Counted from the stretch's first letter, positions 1-6,012 are shown. The stretch is DNA of 10,367 bases from an uncultured bacterium (GCA_903896775.1 CAITZE010000079.1:1-10367); one strand, 5' to 3'. The notes: a model not told the origin generated them from the letters alone. A program made the numbers and translations.

Positions 1-188
1 ACACGCGCGAGAATTTCACCGCGGCCATGGGCGCGCTCGCGTTCTTGCGCAAGCCGGTCGATAACTTCTTCGACAAAGTGAAGGTCAATGCCGACGAGCC
101 CGCGCAACGCACCGCGCGCCTGCGTCTGTTATCGCGCATTGAGAGTGCGATGAACAAACTCGCCGACTTCTCTAAAATCGAAGGTTGA
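1..188 (+). CDS. glyS: Glycyl-tRNA synthetase beta subunit, C-terminal end (5' truncated by window)
   Basis: The open frame entering at base 3 encodes 61 residues and ends with TGA at 186-188. It contains ALAFLRKPVDNFFDKVKV and ends in MNKLADFSKIEG, which is the characteristic C-terminus of the bacterial beta subunit of the alpha2beta2 glycyl-tRNA synthetase. The beta subunit helps charge tRNA-Gly in the cytoplasm, and this C-terminal part belongs to its anticodon-binding-like region. The start and most of the gene lie to the left of the window. In other alphaproteobacteria ppdK often follows glyQ-glyS, so this neighbour agrees with the dikinase gene downstream. No terminator hairpin with a T-run follows the stop. 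Confidence 0.93.
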   Translation, partial: TRENFTAAMGALAFLRKPVDNFFDKVKVNADEPAQRTARLRLLSRIESAMNKLADFSKIEG

Positions 189-264
189 GTCTCGCGCAAA
201 CTTAAGGGAACAAATGCGGCGCTTCTGGATTGTGGTTACATAGGGCATGCGCCCGCCACAACAT

Positions 265-268
265 GAGG
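265..268 (+). promoter_or_regulatory. Shine-Dalgarno for the small secreted protein
   Basis: GAGG lies 5 nt before the ATG at 274. It favours that ATG over the in-frame ATG at 247, which has no comparable site and would put nine polar residues ahead of the signal peptide. Confidence 0.6.
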
Positions 269-273
269 CCATC

Positions 274-726
274 ATGAAAAAATATTTCATCGCCGCCGCC
301 TTCGTTGCTTTTTCTACGCCAGTCCTCGCGCAACAAAACGGAATCGTTCCGGGCTCATCGCCCGTGGCCAATCCGGGCGTTGCCATTTCGGCCTGCTCGC
401 AGATGGGACTGACGGGCGCGGAACTCAGCAATTGCCAGGCCTCGCAAGCCGCAGGCCCAGCACCGGGAACGCCGGCGGCCGCCATCGGTGCCCGCCATGA
501 CATCCCGGTTTCGCCGCAGATGACGACCCAAGCGCCCGGCACGCTCTACGACACCAATGGCTCTTCGCCGCTTCCGGGCAGGGCGGTTCCCGGCACCGGC
601 TATGCCGCGCCGACCATGAACGGCGGCACGACCCCCAGCGGGACCGGCTATAAGCCGCCGACCGTGGGCGGCACGTCCAGCACGCCTTCCGGGACGGGCT
701 ATACCGCTCCGTCGATGGGTCATTAA
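274..726 (+). CDS. Small secreted protein with C-terminal GTGYxxP repeats, unknown function
   Basis: I do not recognise a named family. The 150-residue product starts with a clear signal peptide: MKKYF, a hydrophobic core to about residue 15, and a likely signal peptidase I site at PVLA|QQ (after residue 19). The mature part is rich in Gly, Pro, Ser, Thr and Ala. It has two cysteines (C41, C54) that could form one disulfide, and almost no charge. The last 44 residues hold three imperfect units beginning GTGY (at 107, 123 and 140), each followed by xxPxxxGG-like spacing. The low complexity suggests an unstructured periplasmic or secreted protein. It lies between glyS and the ppdK fusion, separated from both by non-coding DNA, so it is probably a separate transcription unit. 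The ATG at 274 is chosen because GAGG precedes it and the signal peptide begins there. Confidence 0.7.
   Translation: MKKYFIAAAFVAFSTPVLAQQNGIVPGSSPVANPGVAISACSQMGLTGAELSNCQASQAAGPAPGTPAAAIGARHDIPVSPQMTTQAPGTLYDTNGSSPLPGRAVPGTGYAAPTMNGGTTPSGTGYKPPTVGGTSSTPSGTGYTAPSMGH
592..723 (+). repeat. Three in-frame GTGY-type coding repeats
   Basis: Three diverged units of roughly 11-16 codons, each starting GTGY, form the C-terminus of the secreted protein (residues 107-150). The units differ in length and in the residues after GTGY (AAP, KPP, TAP), so they are an old or drifting tandem repeat rather than a fresh duplication. Confidence 0.6.
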
Positions 727-741
727 AGGCGTTTCTTTCGG

Positions 742-785
742 ATTATGTAAGCTATCCTGTCTATAAATCAGGAAGCTTACATAAT
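742..785 (+). promoter_or_regulatory. Long AT-rich inverted repeat upstream of the HTH-PPDK gene
   Basis: ATTATGTAAGCT (742-753) and AGCTTACATAAT (774-785) are perfect 12-bp inverted arms. Inside them TCCTG (755-759) pairs with CAGGA (769-773), with one unpaired A at 754 and a 9-nt loop (760-768). It could fold as a hairpin and serve as a terminator for the secreted-protein gene, but the downstream T-run is only TTTT and the stem is AT-rich. It could equally be a protein-binding palindrome, because the arms carry the GTAAGCT heptamer that recurs downstream. A TATAAA at 762-767 in the loop resembles a -10 element, but I see no good -35 at the right distance. Confidence 0.6.
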
Positions 786-831
786 TTTACCCAGATTCAG
801 CTCTTGTAAGCTACCAGAACTCGTCTTATTC

Positions 832-868
832 AAGGTGACCTTACGTTTCCTTGAAAAGGCGACCTTAC
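832..868 (+). repeat. Tandem 13-bp direct repeats abutting the ppdK start codon
   Basis: AAGGTGACCTTAC (832-844) and AAGGCGACCTTAC (856-868) match at 12 of 13 positions and start 24 bp apart. The first contains the odd palindrome AAGGT-G-ACCTT, and the second has the same palindrome with one mismatch. The second copy holds the AAGG Shine-Dalgarno (856-859) and its last base directly precedes the ATG at 869, so anything binding there would cover the translation start. Confidence 0.75.
856..859 (+). promoter_or_regulatory. Shine-Dalgarno of ppdK, inside the second direct repeat
   Basis: AAGG is 9 nt before the ATG at 869 and supports that start. The upstream repeat copy also has AAGG (832-835), but at the equivalent spacing it faces GTT, not a start codon. 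Confidence 0.55.
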
Positions 869-3772
869 ATGCGTGATGAAGCCCTCGAACGTGCCATTAC
901 CGAAGCCGGTGGCACAGCAGCCCTGGCCCGCACGATTAATGTCACCCCTCAGGCCATCAGCCAGTGGGACCGCGTGCCCGCCGAGCGGGCCCTGGCCGTC
1001 GAGCAGGCCACCGGCGGCAAGGTCACCCGTCACGAGCTGCGCCCCGATCTGTACCCGCCGGGTCCGGGCGAGCTGGCCGCAACCGTCACAGCCATCGCGC
1101 CCGCCAAATGGGTCTACACCTTCGGCGCGGGCAAAGCCGAGGGCACGGCGGCCATGAAAGACCTCCTGGGAGGCAAGGGCGCCAACCTCGCCGAGATGAG
1201 CAGCATCGGTGTGCCGGTACCGCCGGGCTTTACCATCACCACCGAGGTCTGCACCTACTATTACGCCAACGGCAAACAGTATCCGGGCGATCTCAAGGCG
1301 CAGGTGGAGCGCGGCATCAAGGACGTGGAGGCTCTCATCGGCGGGCCAAAGTTCGGCGACGAATCCAATCCGCTGCTGGTCTCGGTGCGCTCGGGCGCGC
1401 GCGCATCCATGCCGGGCATGATGGATACCATCCTCAACCTCGGCCTCAATGACGCGACCGTCGAAGGTCTGGCCAAACAATCGGGCGATGCGCGTTTCGC
1501 TTACGACAGCTATCGCCGTTTCATTCAGATGTATTCCAGCGTCGTCTTGGGCATGGATCACTACGACTTCGAACAGTTGTTAGACCTCGCCAAAGAAGAC
1601 AAAGGCATCGCGCTCGATACCGATCTCACGGCGGCGGATTTGAAATCGTTGCTGGACGCCTACAAGGCCCGCGTCGCCGAAGAACTGGGCACGCCGTTCC
1701 CGCAAGATGTGCATGAGCAGTTGTGGGGCGCGGTGGGCGCGGTGTTCGGCAGCTGGATGAACCAGCGCGCCATTACCTATCGCAAGCTTCAGGATATCCC
1801 CGACGCCTGGGGCACGGCTGTCAGCGTGCAGTCCATGGTGTTCGGCAATATGGGCACCGATTGCGCGACGGGCGTGTGCTTCAGCCGCGATCCGTCCACC
1901 GGCGCGAACGTATTCTACGGCGAGTATCTCGTGAACGCGCAAGGCGAAGACGTGGTGGCCGGGATTCGCACGCCGCAGCAGATCACCATCGACGGCAAAA
2001 ACGCCCAAGGTTCGAAGCTGCCGGCCATGGAAGAAGCCATGCCCGCGCTGTTCAAGGAGCTGGTGGAAACCCGCGACCGGCTTGAGCGCCACTATGCCGA
2101 TATGCAGGACATGGAATTCACCATCCAAAAGAACAAGCTGTGGATGCTGCAAACCCGTAACGGCAAACGCACGGCACAAGCTGGTTTCAAGATCGCCGTC
2201 GATATGGCGCGCGAAGGTTTGATCTCCGAAGATGAAGCCGTGCGCCGCATCAATCCGGCGCAGCTCGATCAGTTGCTGCACCCGACCCTCGACCCCAAAG
2301 CGCCGCGCCAGTTGATCTCGCGCGGGCTGCCCGCTTCGCCAGGCGCAGCTTCGGGCAAGATCGTGTTCACCGCTGAAGATGCGGAAGATTGGGTGAGGCG
2401 CGGCGAGAAAGTCATTCTCGTGCGCCGCGAGACCAGTCCCGAGGACATCGGCGGCATGCACGTCAGCCAAGGCATCCTCACCACACGCGGCGGCATGACC
2501 AGCCACGCGGCGGTGGTCGCGCGCGGCATGGGCACACCTTGCGTTTGCGGTGCCGGTGACATCAATGTCGATGCCAAGGCAAAAACCGCGCGTGTGCGCG
2601 ACAAGATCCTGCTGGAAGGCGATGTCATCACGCTCGATGGCTCCACCGGCGAAGTCTTCCTGGGCAAGGTTGCAACCGTTCAGCCCGCTTTAACTGGCGA
2701 CTTCGCGACACTGATGGGCTGGGTCGACAAAATCCGCCGTCTCAAAGTGCGCGCCAACGCCGAGACGCCGCTGGATGCCGAAACCGCGCGCAAGTTCGGC
2801 GCGGAAGGCATCGGTCTCTGCCGCACCGAACATATGTTCTTCGATCCGGCGCGCATCCTCACCATGCGCCAAATGATCCTGGCCAAAGATGTCGGCGGCC
2901 GTAAAGCCGCGCTCGAAAAGCTGCTGCCCTACCAGCGCGCCGATTTCGTGAAGCTGTTCACCATCATGGAAGGTCTGCCGGTGACGATCCGCCTGCTGGA
3001 CCCGCCGTTGCACGAGTTCCTGCCCAACACCGATGCCGAGATCGCCGAAGTGGCGCACGGTGCCGGTGTGTCGGAAGAGTCCGTGCGCGAAGCCATGGTG
3101 CGTCTGCACGAAACCAACCCGATGCTCGGCCATCGCGGCGTGCGCCTTGGTGTCTCGCATCCTGAAATCTACGAAATGCAGGCCCGCGCGATTTTCGAAG
3201 CCGCCGCTGCCGTGACCAAGCTCGGCAAGAAAGTGTTCCCCGAGATTATGATCCCACTGGTGGGCCAGCGCATGGAACTCGATATGATGAAGAAGGTCGT
3301 CGACGACGCGGCCAAAGCAGCGCTCGCCGCTGCCGGTGTGACGGTCGAGTATATGGTCGGCACTATGATCGAGTTGCCGCGCGCGGCCTTGCAAGCCGGC
3401 GATATCGCCAAGACCGCCGCTTTCTTCTCCTTCGGCACCAACGATCTCACGCAGATGACGCTGGGCCTGTCGCGCGACGACTGCGCCGCGTTGATCGAGA
3501 CCTATAAGGCCAAAGGCATCTTCACCAAGGACCCCTTCGCGAGTCTCGACCAGGAAGGCGTGGGCGAGTTGGTTAGCATCGCCGTCGAACGCGGCCGTGC
3601 GGCGCGTAAAGGTCTGAAGCTCGGCGTCTGCGGCGAACACGGCGGCGATCCGGACTCCATCGCCTTCTTCCACAAAGCCGGCCTGGATTATGTGTCGTGC
3701 TCGCCCTACCGCGTGCCGGTGGCCCGACTCGCGGCGGCGCAAGCGGCCCTGAGTGAGAAGACGTCAAAATAG
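869..3772 (+). CDS. ppdK: Pyruvate phosphate dikinase with N-terminal Cro/YdaS-type helix-turn-helix domain
   Basis: The protein has 967 residues; classical PPDK has about 875-890. Residues 1-64 resemble Cro/YdaS-type DNA-binding domains (HTH about 16-33, then VPAER and TRHELRPDLYPP). After a short linker, AKWVYTFG at 79 marks where ordinary PPDKs begin. PPDK interconverts pyruvate + ATP + Pi and PEP + AMP + PPi in the cytoplasm. All parts are present: the ATP-grasp region with GGKGANLAEM (K103) and QTRNGKRTA (R430); the swivelling domain GGMTSHAAVVARGMG with phospho-carrier H546 and the regulatory Thr T544; and the PEP barrel with R652, R708, E835, D859 and C921, in register with the Clostridium symbiosum catalytic residues. 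The ATG at 869 has AAGG 9 nt upstream; a TTG at 851 would add only six residues. No in-frame ATG, GTG or TTG lies between 977 and 1153, so a stand-alone PPDK is not encoded. The MOSC gene follows after 5 nt. Enzyme identity is near certain; a working DNA-binding role is inferred. Confidence 0.96.
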   Translation: MRDEALERAITEAGGTAALARTINVTPQAISQWDRVPAERALAVEQATGGKVTRHELRPDLYPPGPGELAATVTAIAPAKWVYTFGAGKAEGTAAMKDLLGGKGANLAEMSSIGVPVPPGFTITTEVCTYYYANGKQYPGDLKAQVERGIKDVEALIGGPKFGDESNPLLVSVRSGARASMPGMMDTILNLGLNDATVEGLAKQSGDARFAYDSYRRFIQMYSSVVLGMDHYDFEQLLDLAKEDKGIALDTDLTAADLKSLLDAYKARVAEELGTPFPQDVHEQLWGAVGAVFGSWMNQRAITYRKLQDIPDAWGTAVSVQSMVFGNMGTDCATGVCFSRDPSTGANVFYGEYLVNAQGEDVVAGIRTPQQITIDGKNAQGSKLPAMEEAMPALFKELVETRDRLERHYADMQDMEFTIQKNKLWMLQTRNGKRTAQAGFKIAVDMAREGLISEDEAVRRINPAQLDQLLHPTLDPKAPRQLISRGLPASPGAASGKIVFTAEDAEDWVRRGEKVILVRRETSPEDIGGMHVSQGILTTRGGMTSHAAVVARGMGTPCVCGAGDINVDAKAKTARVRDKILLEGDVITLDGSTGEVFLGKVATVQPALTGDFATLMGWVDKIRRLKVRANAETPLDAETARKFGAEGIGLCRTEHMFFDPARILTMRQMILAKDVGGRKAALEKLLPYQRADFVKLFTIMEGLPVTIRLLDPPLHEFLPNTDAEIAEVAHGAGVSEESVREAMVRLHETNPMLGHRGVRLGVSHPEIYEMQARAIFEAAAAVTKLGKKVFPEIMIPLVGQRMELDMMKKVVDDAAKAALAAAGVTVEYMVGTMIELPRAALQAGDIAKTAAFFSFGTNDLTQMTLGLSRDDCAALIETYKAKGIFTKDPFASLDQEGVGELVSIAVERGRAARKGLKLGVCGEHGGDPDSIAFFHKAGLDYVSCSPYRVPVARLAAAQAALSEKTSK

Positions 3773-3777
3773 CGTGC

Positions 3778-4320
3778 ATGACTGGCATCGTCGCGGCGGT
3801 CAGCGCGAGCCCTGTGCATCGCACACGCAAAGCGCCGCAAGCCTTCATCCGCATTGTGGCAGGTCTGGGCGTGGACGGTGACGCGCACGCGGGCGTCACC
3901 GTCAAACATCGCTACGACGCCAAGAAAGATCCAACGCGGGCGAATCTGCGCCAGGTGCACCTTATCCAAGCCGAGCTGCATGATGAGCTGCAGCAAAAGG
4001 GCCTCGCAGTTGCCGCCGGTGAGATGGGTGAGAATGTCACCACGCGCGGGCTTGATCTTCTTACGCTGCCCACCGGCACGCAGCTGAAGCTGGGCGCGCG
4101 TGCCATTGTTGAACTCACAGGATTGCGCGAGCCTTGCGTTCTTTTAAATCGTATCCAGTCAGGGCTGATGGCCGCGACGCTGGAGCGTGATGCCAGCGGC
4201 AATCTCGTCCGCAAAGCCGGCGTCATGAGCATCGTCGTTGCGAGTGGAGATGTGTGGCCCGGCGACACTATTGAAGTCGTTTTGCCGCCAGCGCCGCATC
4301 GTGCGTTGGAGCCGGTCTAG
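3778..4320 (+). CDS. MOSC domain-containing protein
   Basis: This 180-residue protein consists almost entirely of one MOSC domain, the beta-barrel fold found at the C-terminus of molybdenum-cofactor sulfurases and in the YiiM/YuaD group. Visible hallmarks are GLGVDGDAHAG (30-39), RQVHLIQAEL (58-67), AGEMGENVTTRGLDLL (80-95), the GTQLKLG strand (100-106), and ELTGLREPC with the conserved cysteine C120, followed by GVMSIVVASGDVWPGD. MOSC proteins bind the molybdenum cofactor or transfer sulfur, and YiiM-type members reduce N-hydroxylated compounds; the substrate here cannot be told. The gene starts 5 nt after ppdK with no good Shine-Dalgarno of its own, so it is probably co-transcribed and translationally coupled. 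Its TAG stop overlaps the convergent tspO stop in one CTAG. Confidence 0.9.
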   Translation: MTGIVAAVSASPVHRTRKAPQAFIRIVAGLGVDGDAHAGVTVKHRYDAKKDPTRANLRQVHLIQAELHDELQQKGLAVAAGEMGENVTTRGLDLLTLPTGTQLKLGARAIVELTGLREPCVLLNRIQSGLMAATLERDASGNLVRKAGVMSIVVASGDVWPGDTIEVVLPPAPHRALEPV

Positions 4321-4805
4321 CTGTTCAGCTGCCAGATCGTGAAGTTAAGCGCGCTGGCAAAAGCGACCCAAAAGGCCAGCGGCACCAGACTCCAGGCCGC
4401 CGCTTTATCGAGGCGCTGAAAGGCGGCGATGGTCGCCAGGATTATCAAGAGTTGCGGGATGATGTTGATGAGGCCCAGCAAGGGATTGTGGGCCGCGAAG
4501 AACATCCACGACCACGCGGCATTGAGCGCAAGCTGTACGAAAAACAAAATCAGTGCGGTGGTGCGGCCCGGCGTCGATGACGGCAGACGCAAAATCCGCC
4601 ACACCGCGTACGCCATCAACACATACAGCGCCGTCCACACCGGCCCGAAAACCCAGTTCGGCGGATTGAAGGAAGGCTTCGCAAGCCCGGCGTACCATGT
4701 GGTCAGATTGGGAAAGGTCGCGATCTGGCCAAGGCCCATCGCCGCCGCGACGCTGACGATGGCGAGAACGGCAAAGCCTATATTTCGAGCGCGTGTGGAT
4801 TCCAT
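4317..4805 (-). CDS. tspO: TspO/MBR family tryptophan-rich sensory protein
   Basis: The 162-residue product is a polytopic membrane protein with five hydrophobic segments, at roughly 8-28, 48-72, 82-104, 108-130 and 138-158. TspO/MBR signatures are present: TWYAGLAKPSFNPPNWVF (35-53), PVWTALYVLMAYAVW (55-69), QLALNAAWSWMFF (91-103) and FWVAFASALNFTIWQLN near the end. These proteins sit in the outer or cytoplasmic membrane and bind or help break down porphyrins; in Rhodobacter TspO modulates photosynthesis gene expression. The usual PY before the last WV motif is PL here, a small deviation. The gene runs towards the MOSC gene and the two stops share CTAG at 4317-4320. The Shine-Dalgarno before the ATG is weak. 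A 73-nt gap with a strong hairpin separates it from the DUF3309 gene. Confidence 0.93.
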   Translation of the reverse strand: MESTRARNIGFAVLAIVSVAAAMGLGQIATFPNLTTWYAGLAKPSFNPPNWVFGPVWTALYVLMAYAVWRILRLPSSTPGRTTALILFFVQLALNAAWSWMFFAAHNPLLGLINIIPQLLIILATIAAFQRLDKAAAWSLVPLAFWVAFASALNFTIWQLNS

Positions 4806-4821
4806 CTACATCACTCATGCA

Positions 4822-4857
4822 CTTTGCCGCGCACCGGTTTCCCGGTCCGCGGCAAAG
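4822..4857 (-). terminator. Strong GC-rich hairpin between the DUF3309 and tspO genes
   Basis: CTTTGCCGCG (4822-4831) and CGCGGCAAAG (4848-4857) are perfect 10-bp inverted arms. After one C:C mismatch (4832/4847), ACCGG (4833-4837) pairs with CCGGT (4842-4846) around the 4-nt loop TTTC. It lies 21 nt beyond the DUF3309 stop on the minus strand, where a terminator would be expected, but no U-tract follows. It may act as a factor-dependent terminator, an mRNA 3'-end stabiliser or a dispersed palindrome. The inverted repeat is certain; the role is inferred. Confidence 0.5.
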
Positions 4858-4878
4858 CAGATTATCACGCGATTTGAC

Positions 4879-5034
4879 TTAAGCGCTAGGCCGCAGCGCC
4901 AGCACGATCAGAATGATCAACAGCAAGGTGAAGCCGCCGCTCGGGTAATAGCCCCAGCCGCCGCTATAGGGCCACAGCGGCAGACTGCCGAGGACCATGA
5001 GAATCAATAGCACGAGTAAAATTGTGCGCAGCAT
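4879..5034 (-). CDS. DUF3309 family small membrane protein
   Basis: The 51-residue product has two hydrophobic segments (about 2-20 and 35-48) flanking a short aromatic, glycine-rich loop, WPYSGGWGYYPSGG (21-34). This is the pattern of the DUF3309 family, common as single small genes in proteobacteria: MLxTILxVLLILxLLGxLPxWPxSxxWGYxPSGG. The function of the family is unknown; it is expected in the inner membrane as a helical hairpin. The start at 5034 is chosen because GGAGGA stands 6 nt upstream and the product then begins as family members do. A start at 5067 would add 11 residues not typical of the family. The gene lies between ygfZ and tspO, all leftward, but gaps over 70 nt argue against tight coupling. 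Confidence 0.85.
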   Translation of the reverse strand: MLRTILLVLLILMVLGSLPLWPYSGGWGYYPSGGFTLLLIILIVLALRPSA

Positions 5035-5040
5035 TGCCAG

Positions 5041-5046
5041 TCCTCC
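5041..5046 (-). promoter_or_regulatory. Shine-Dalgarno GGAGGA of the DUF3309 gene
   Basis: On the minus strand GGAGGA precedes the ATG at 5034-5032 with a 6-nt spacer. It is the best ribosome binding site in the window and fixes the start of the 51-residue product. Confidence 0.8.
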
Positions 5047-5106
5047 ATGAATTCTACGGAGATACAACTCAGGCCAATGGCAATTGTTCCGGCTATATTT
5101 GTCCGG

Positions 5107-6012
5107 CTATTCGGGCAGCTTGATCCAGGCCGGCTGATGCGCGGTGACTTGCGCCGTGCCCGCATGAAGCGGCCCGCCGCGTTTATCGAGCCGTACCAGT
5201 GCGAGGCCTCTGCCGCCGCTAACGCTTTTCAATTCACCGGCTTCGAGGCCGTCAGCGGTCGTCAGCGGTGTGCCAGGTTCCGCGTGTCCCTCGATGGTCA
5301 CCGGCATCAGGCGCTTTTTGATCAGTGCGCGGTAGTGTGTGCGGGCGGTCAGCTCCTGGCCGATGTAACAGCCCTTCTTGAAGTCGACGCCGCGCAATTC
5401 CTCAAAACCGTTTTCGAGCAGCAGGGCTTTTTCGATCTCCATGTCGCGGCTGCCGTCGGGCAGACCCAAGCCGATGCGTAAGGCGTCGAAGTCTTCGGGC
5501 GTGGCGTGGGTGAGGCCCAGCTTGGTGAGGCCCTCGATCTGATCGGCTTGCAGCGCCCACCGCACACCCGCGCCCAACAGACGAGGATCGGTATAGACGA
5601 CGCCCGCGCCATGCACGGCCACAGTTCCAGGAGTCTCGCTGGTGCTTAACGCTGTACTCGCGCCTTCGCCCCAAGCCACACCCGGCACCAAGGTATCGTC
5701 GGCGGCCAGGGTAACTTTGGCGCGCAATTTGTACCGCGAGAGGCGTGTCACCAGGTCGTCGCGCCGCGCCCGCTCGCATTCGAGCAGCACGGCATCGTGG
5801 TGGGGGACGGCAAAAAACTCATGCAGGAATTTGCCCTGCGGGGTCAGGAAGGCCGACCACACCGCTTCGCCCGCCTGCACCTTCAGCATGTCGTTGGACA
5901 CCAGTCCTTGCAGGAAACTGATGCGGTCCTCGCCGCGCACGGCGATCAGTGCCCGGTGGGGCAGGGTGGCGTATTGCGGCTGGGCAGGACGGTCGGGCAA
6001 TTGGTTGGGCAT
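5107..6012 (-). CDS. ygfZ: YgfZ/IBA57-type folate-binding protein (Fe-S cluster maintenance)
   Basis: The 301-residue protein belongs to the YgfZ/CAF17/IBA57 family, related to the glycine-cleavage T protein. It shows the family signature KGCYIGQELTARTHYR (213-228) with the essential cysteine C215. The N-terminal part has RGEDRISFLQGLVSNDM (26-42), FLTPQGKFLHEFF (55-67) and the central RLSRYKLRAKV (90-100). Such proteins bind tetrahydrofolate and help assemble or repair [4Fe-4S] clusters in certain enzymes. Length is usual for alphaproteobacteria (about 280-300). The ATG at 6012 is the only start giving the complete N-terminus; an AAGGAG on the minus strand is 16 nt away, rather far. The gene is divergent from the glycosyltransferase cluster across 55 bp and heads the leftward group. 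Confidence 0.93.
   Translation of the reverse strand: MPNQLPDRPAQPQYATLPHRALIAVRGEDRISFLQGLVSNDMLKVQAGEAVWSAFLTPQGKFLHEFFAVPHHDAVLLECERARRDDLVTRLSRYKLRAKVTLAADDTLVPGVAWGEGASTALSTSETPGTVAVHGAGVVYTDPRLLGAGVRWALQADQIEGLTKLGLTHATPEDFDALRIGLGLPDGSRDMEIEKALLLENGFEELRGVDFKKGCYIGQELTARTHYRALIKKRLMPVTIEGHAEPGTPLTTADGLEAGELKSVSGGRGLALVRLDKRGGPLHAGTAQVTAHQPAWIKLPE

Larger units (their letters stand above)
747..868. promoter_or_regulatory. Cluster of five GTAAGST heptamers, candidate operator of the HTH-PPDK gene
   Basis: GTAAGCT occurs at 747-753 (+), 774-780 (-) and 806-812 (+). GTAAGGT occurs on the minus strand at 838-844 and 862-868. A heptamer with one two-fold degenerate position is expected about 0.03 times in a stretch this long, counting both strands and equal base use, so five copies are not chance. 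The last two lie in tandem repeats whose second copy spans the ribosome binding site. The encoded protein begins with a helix-turn-helix domain, so autoregulation is the natural inference; binding itself is not shown by the sequence. Confidence 0.55.

Noticed and set aside
231..260. Possible stem from TGTGG and CCACA flanking GGGC/GCCC after glyS
   Set aside because: The arms are short with a large asymmetric internal loop and no T-run follows. It is not convincing as a terminator or riboswitch.
247..273. ATG at 247 as the start of the secreted protein
   Set aside because: It would place polar residues before a signal peptide that begins cleanly at 274, where GAGG is correctly spaced.
851..868. 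TTG at 851 as the start of the PPDK fusion
   Set aside because: It has no well-placed Shine-Dalgarno, adds only KRRPY after the initiator, and lies within the repeat region. The ATG at 869 has AAGG at a workable 9 nt and gives the normal HTH-domain N-terminus.
869..1060. The HTH segment as a stand-alone YdaS-type antitoxin or prophage regulator gene
   Set aside because: There is no stop codon between it and the PPDK part, no separate start for PPDK, and no toxin or phage gene nearby.
2690..3742. Long minus-strand open frame (350 codons) inside ppdK
   Set aside because: It lies fully antisense to a confidently assigned enzyme, shows no recognisable domain, and is typical of GC-rich DNA in which stop codons are rare. 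The same applies to the 308-codon antisense frame at 1580-2506.
5088..5110. Two 9-bp direct copies of TCCGGCTAT at 5088-5096 and 5102-5110
   Set aside because: The second copy overlaps the end of the ygfZ coding region, only two copies are present, and nothing nearby suggests a binding protein. Chance is a fair explanation.
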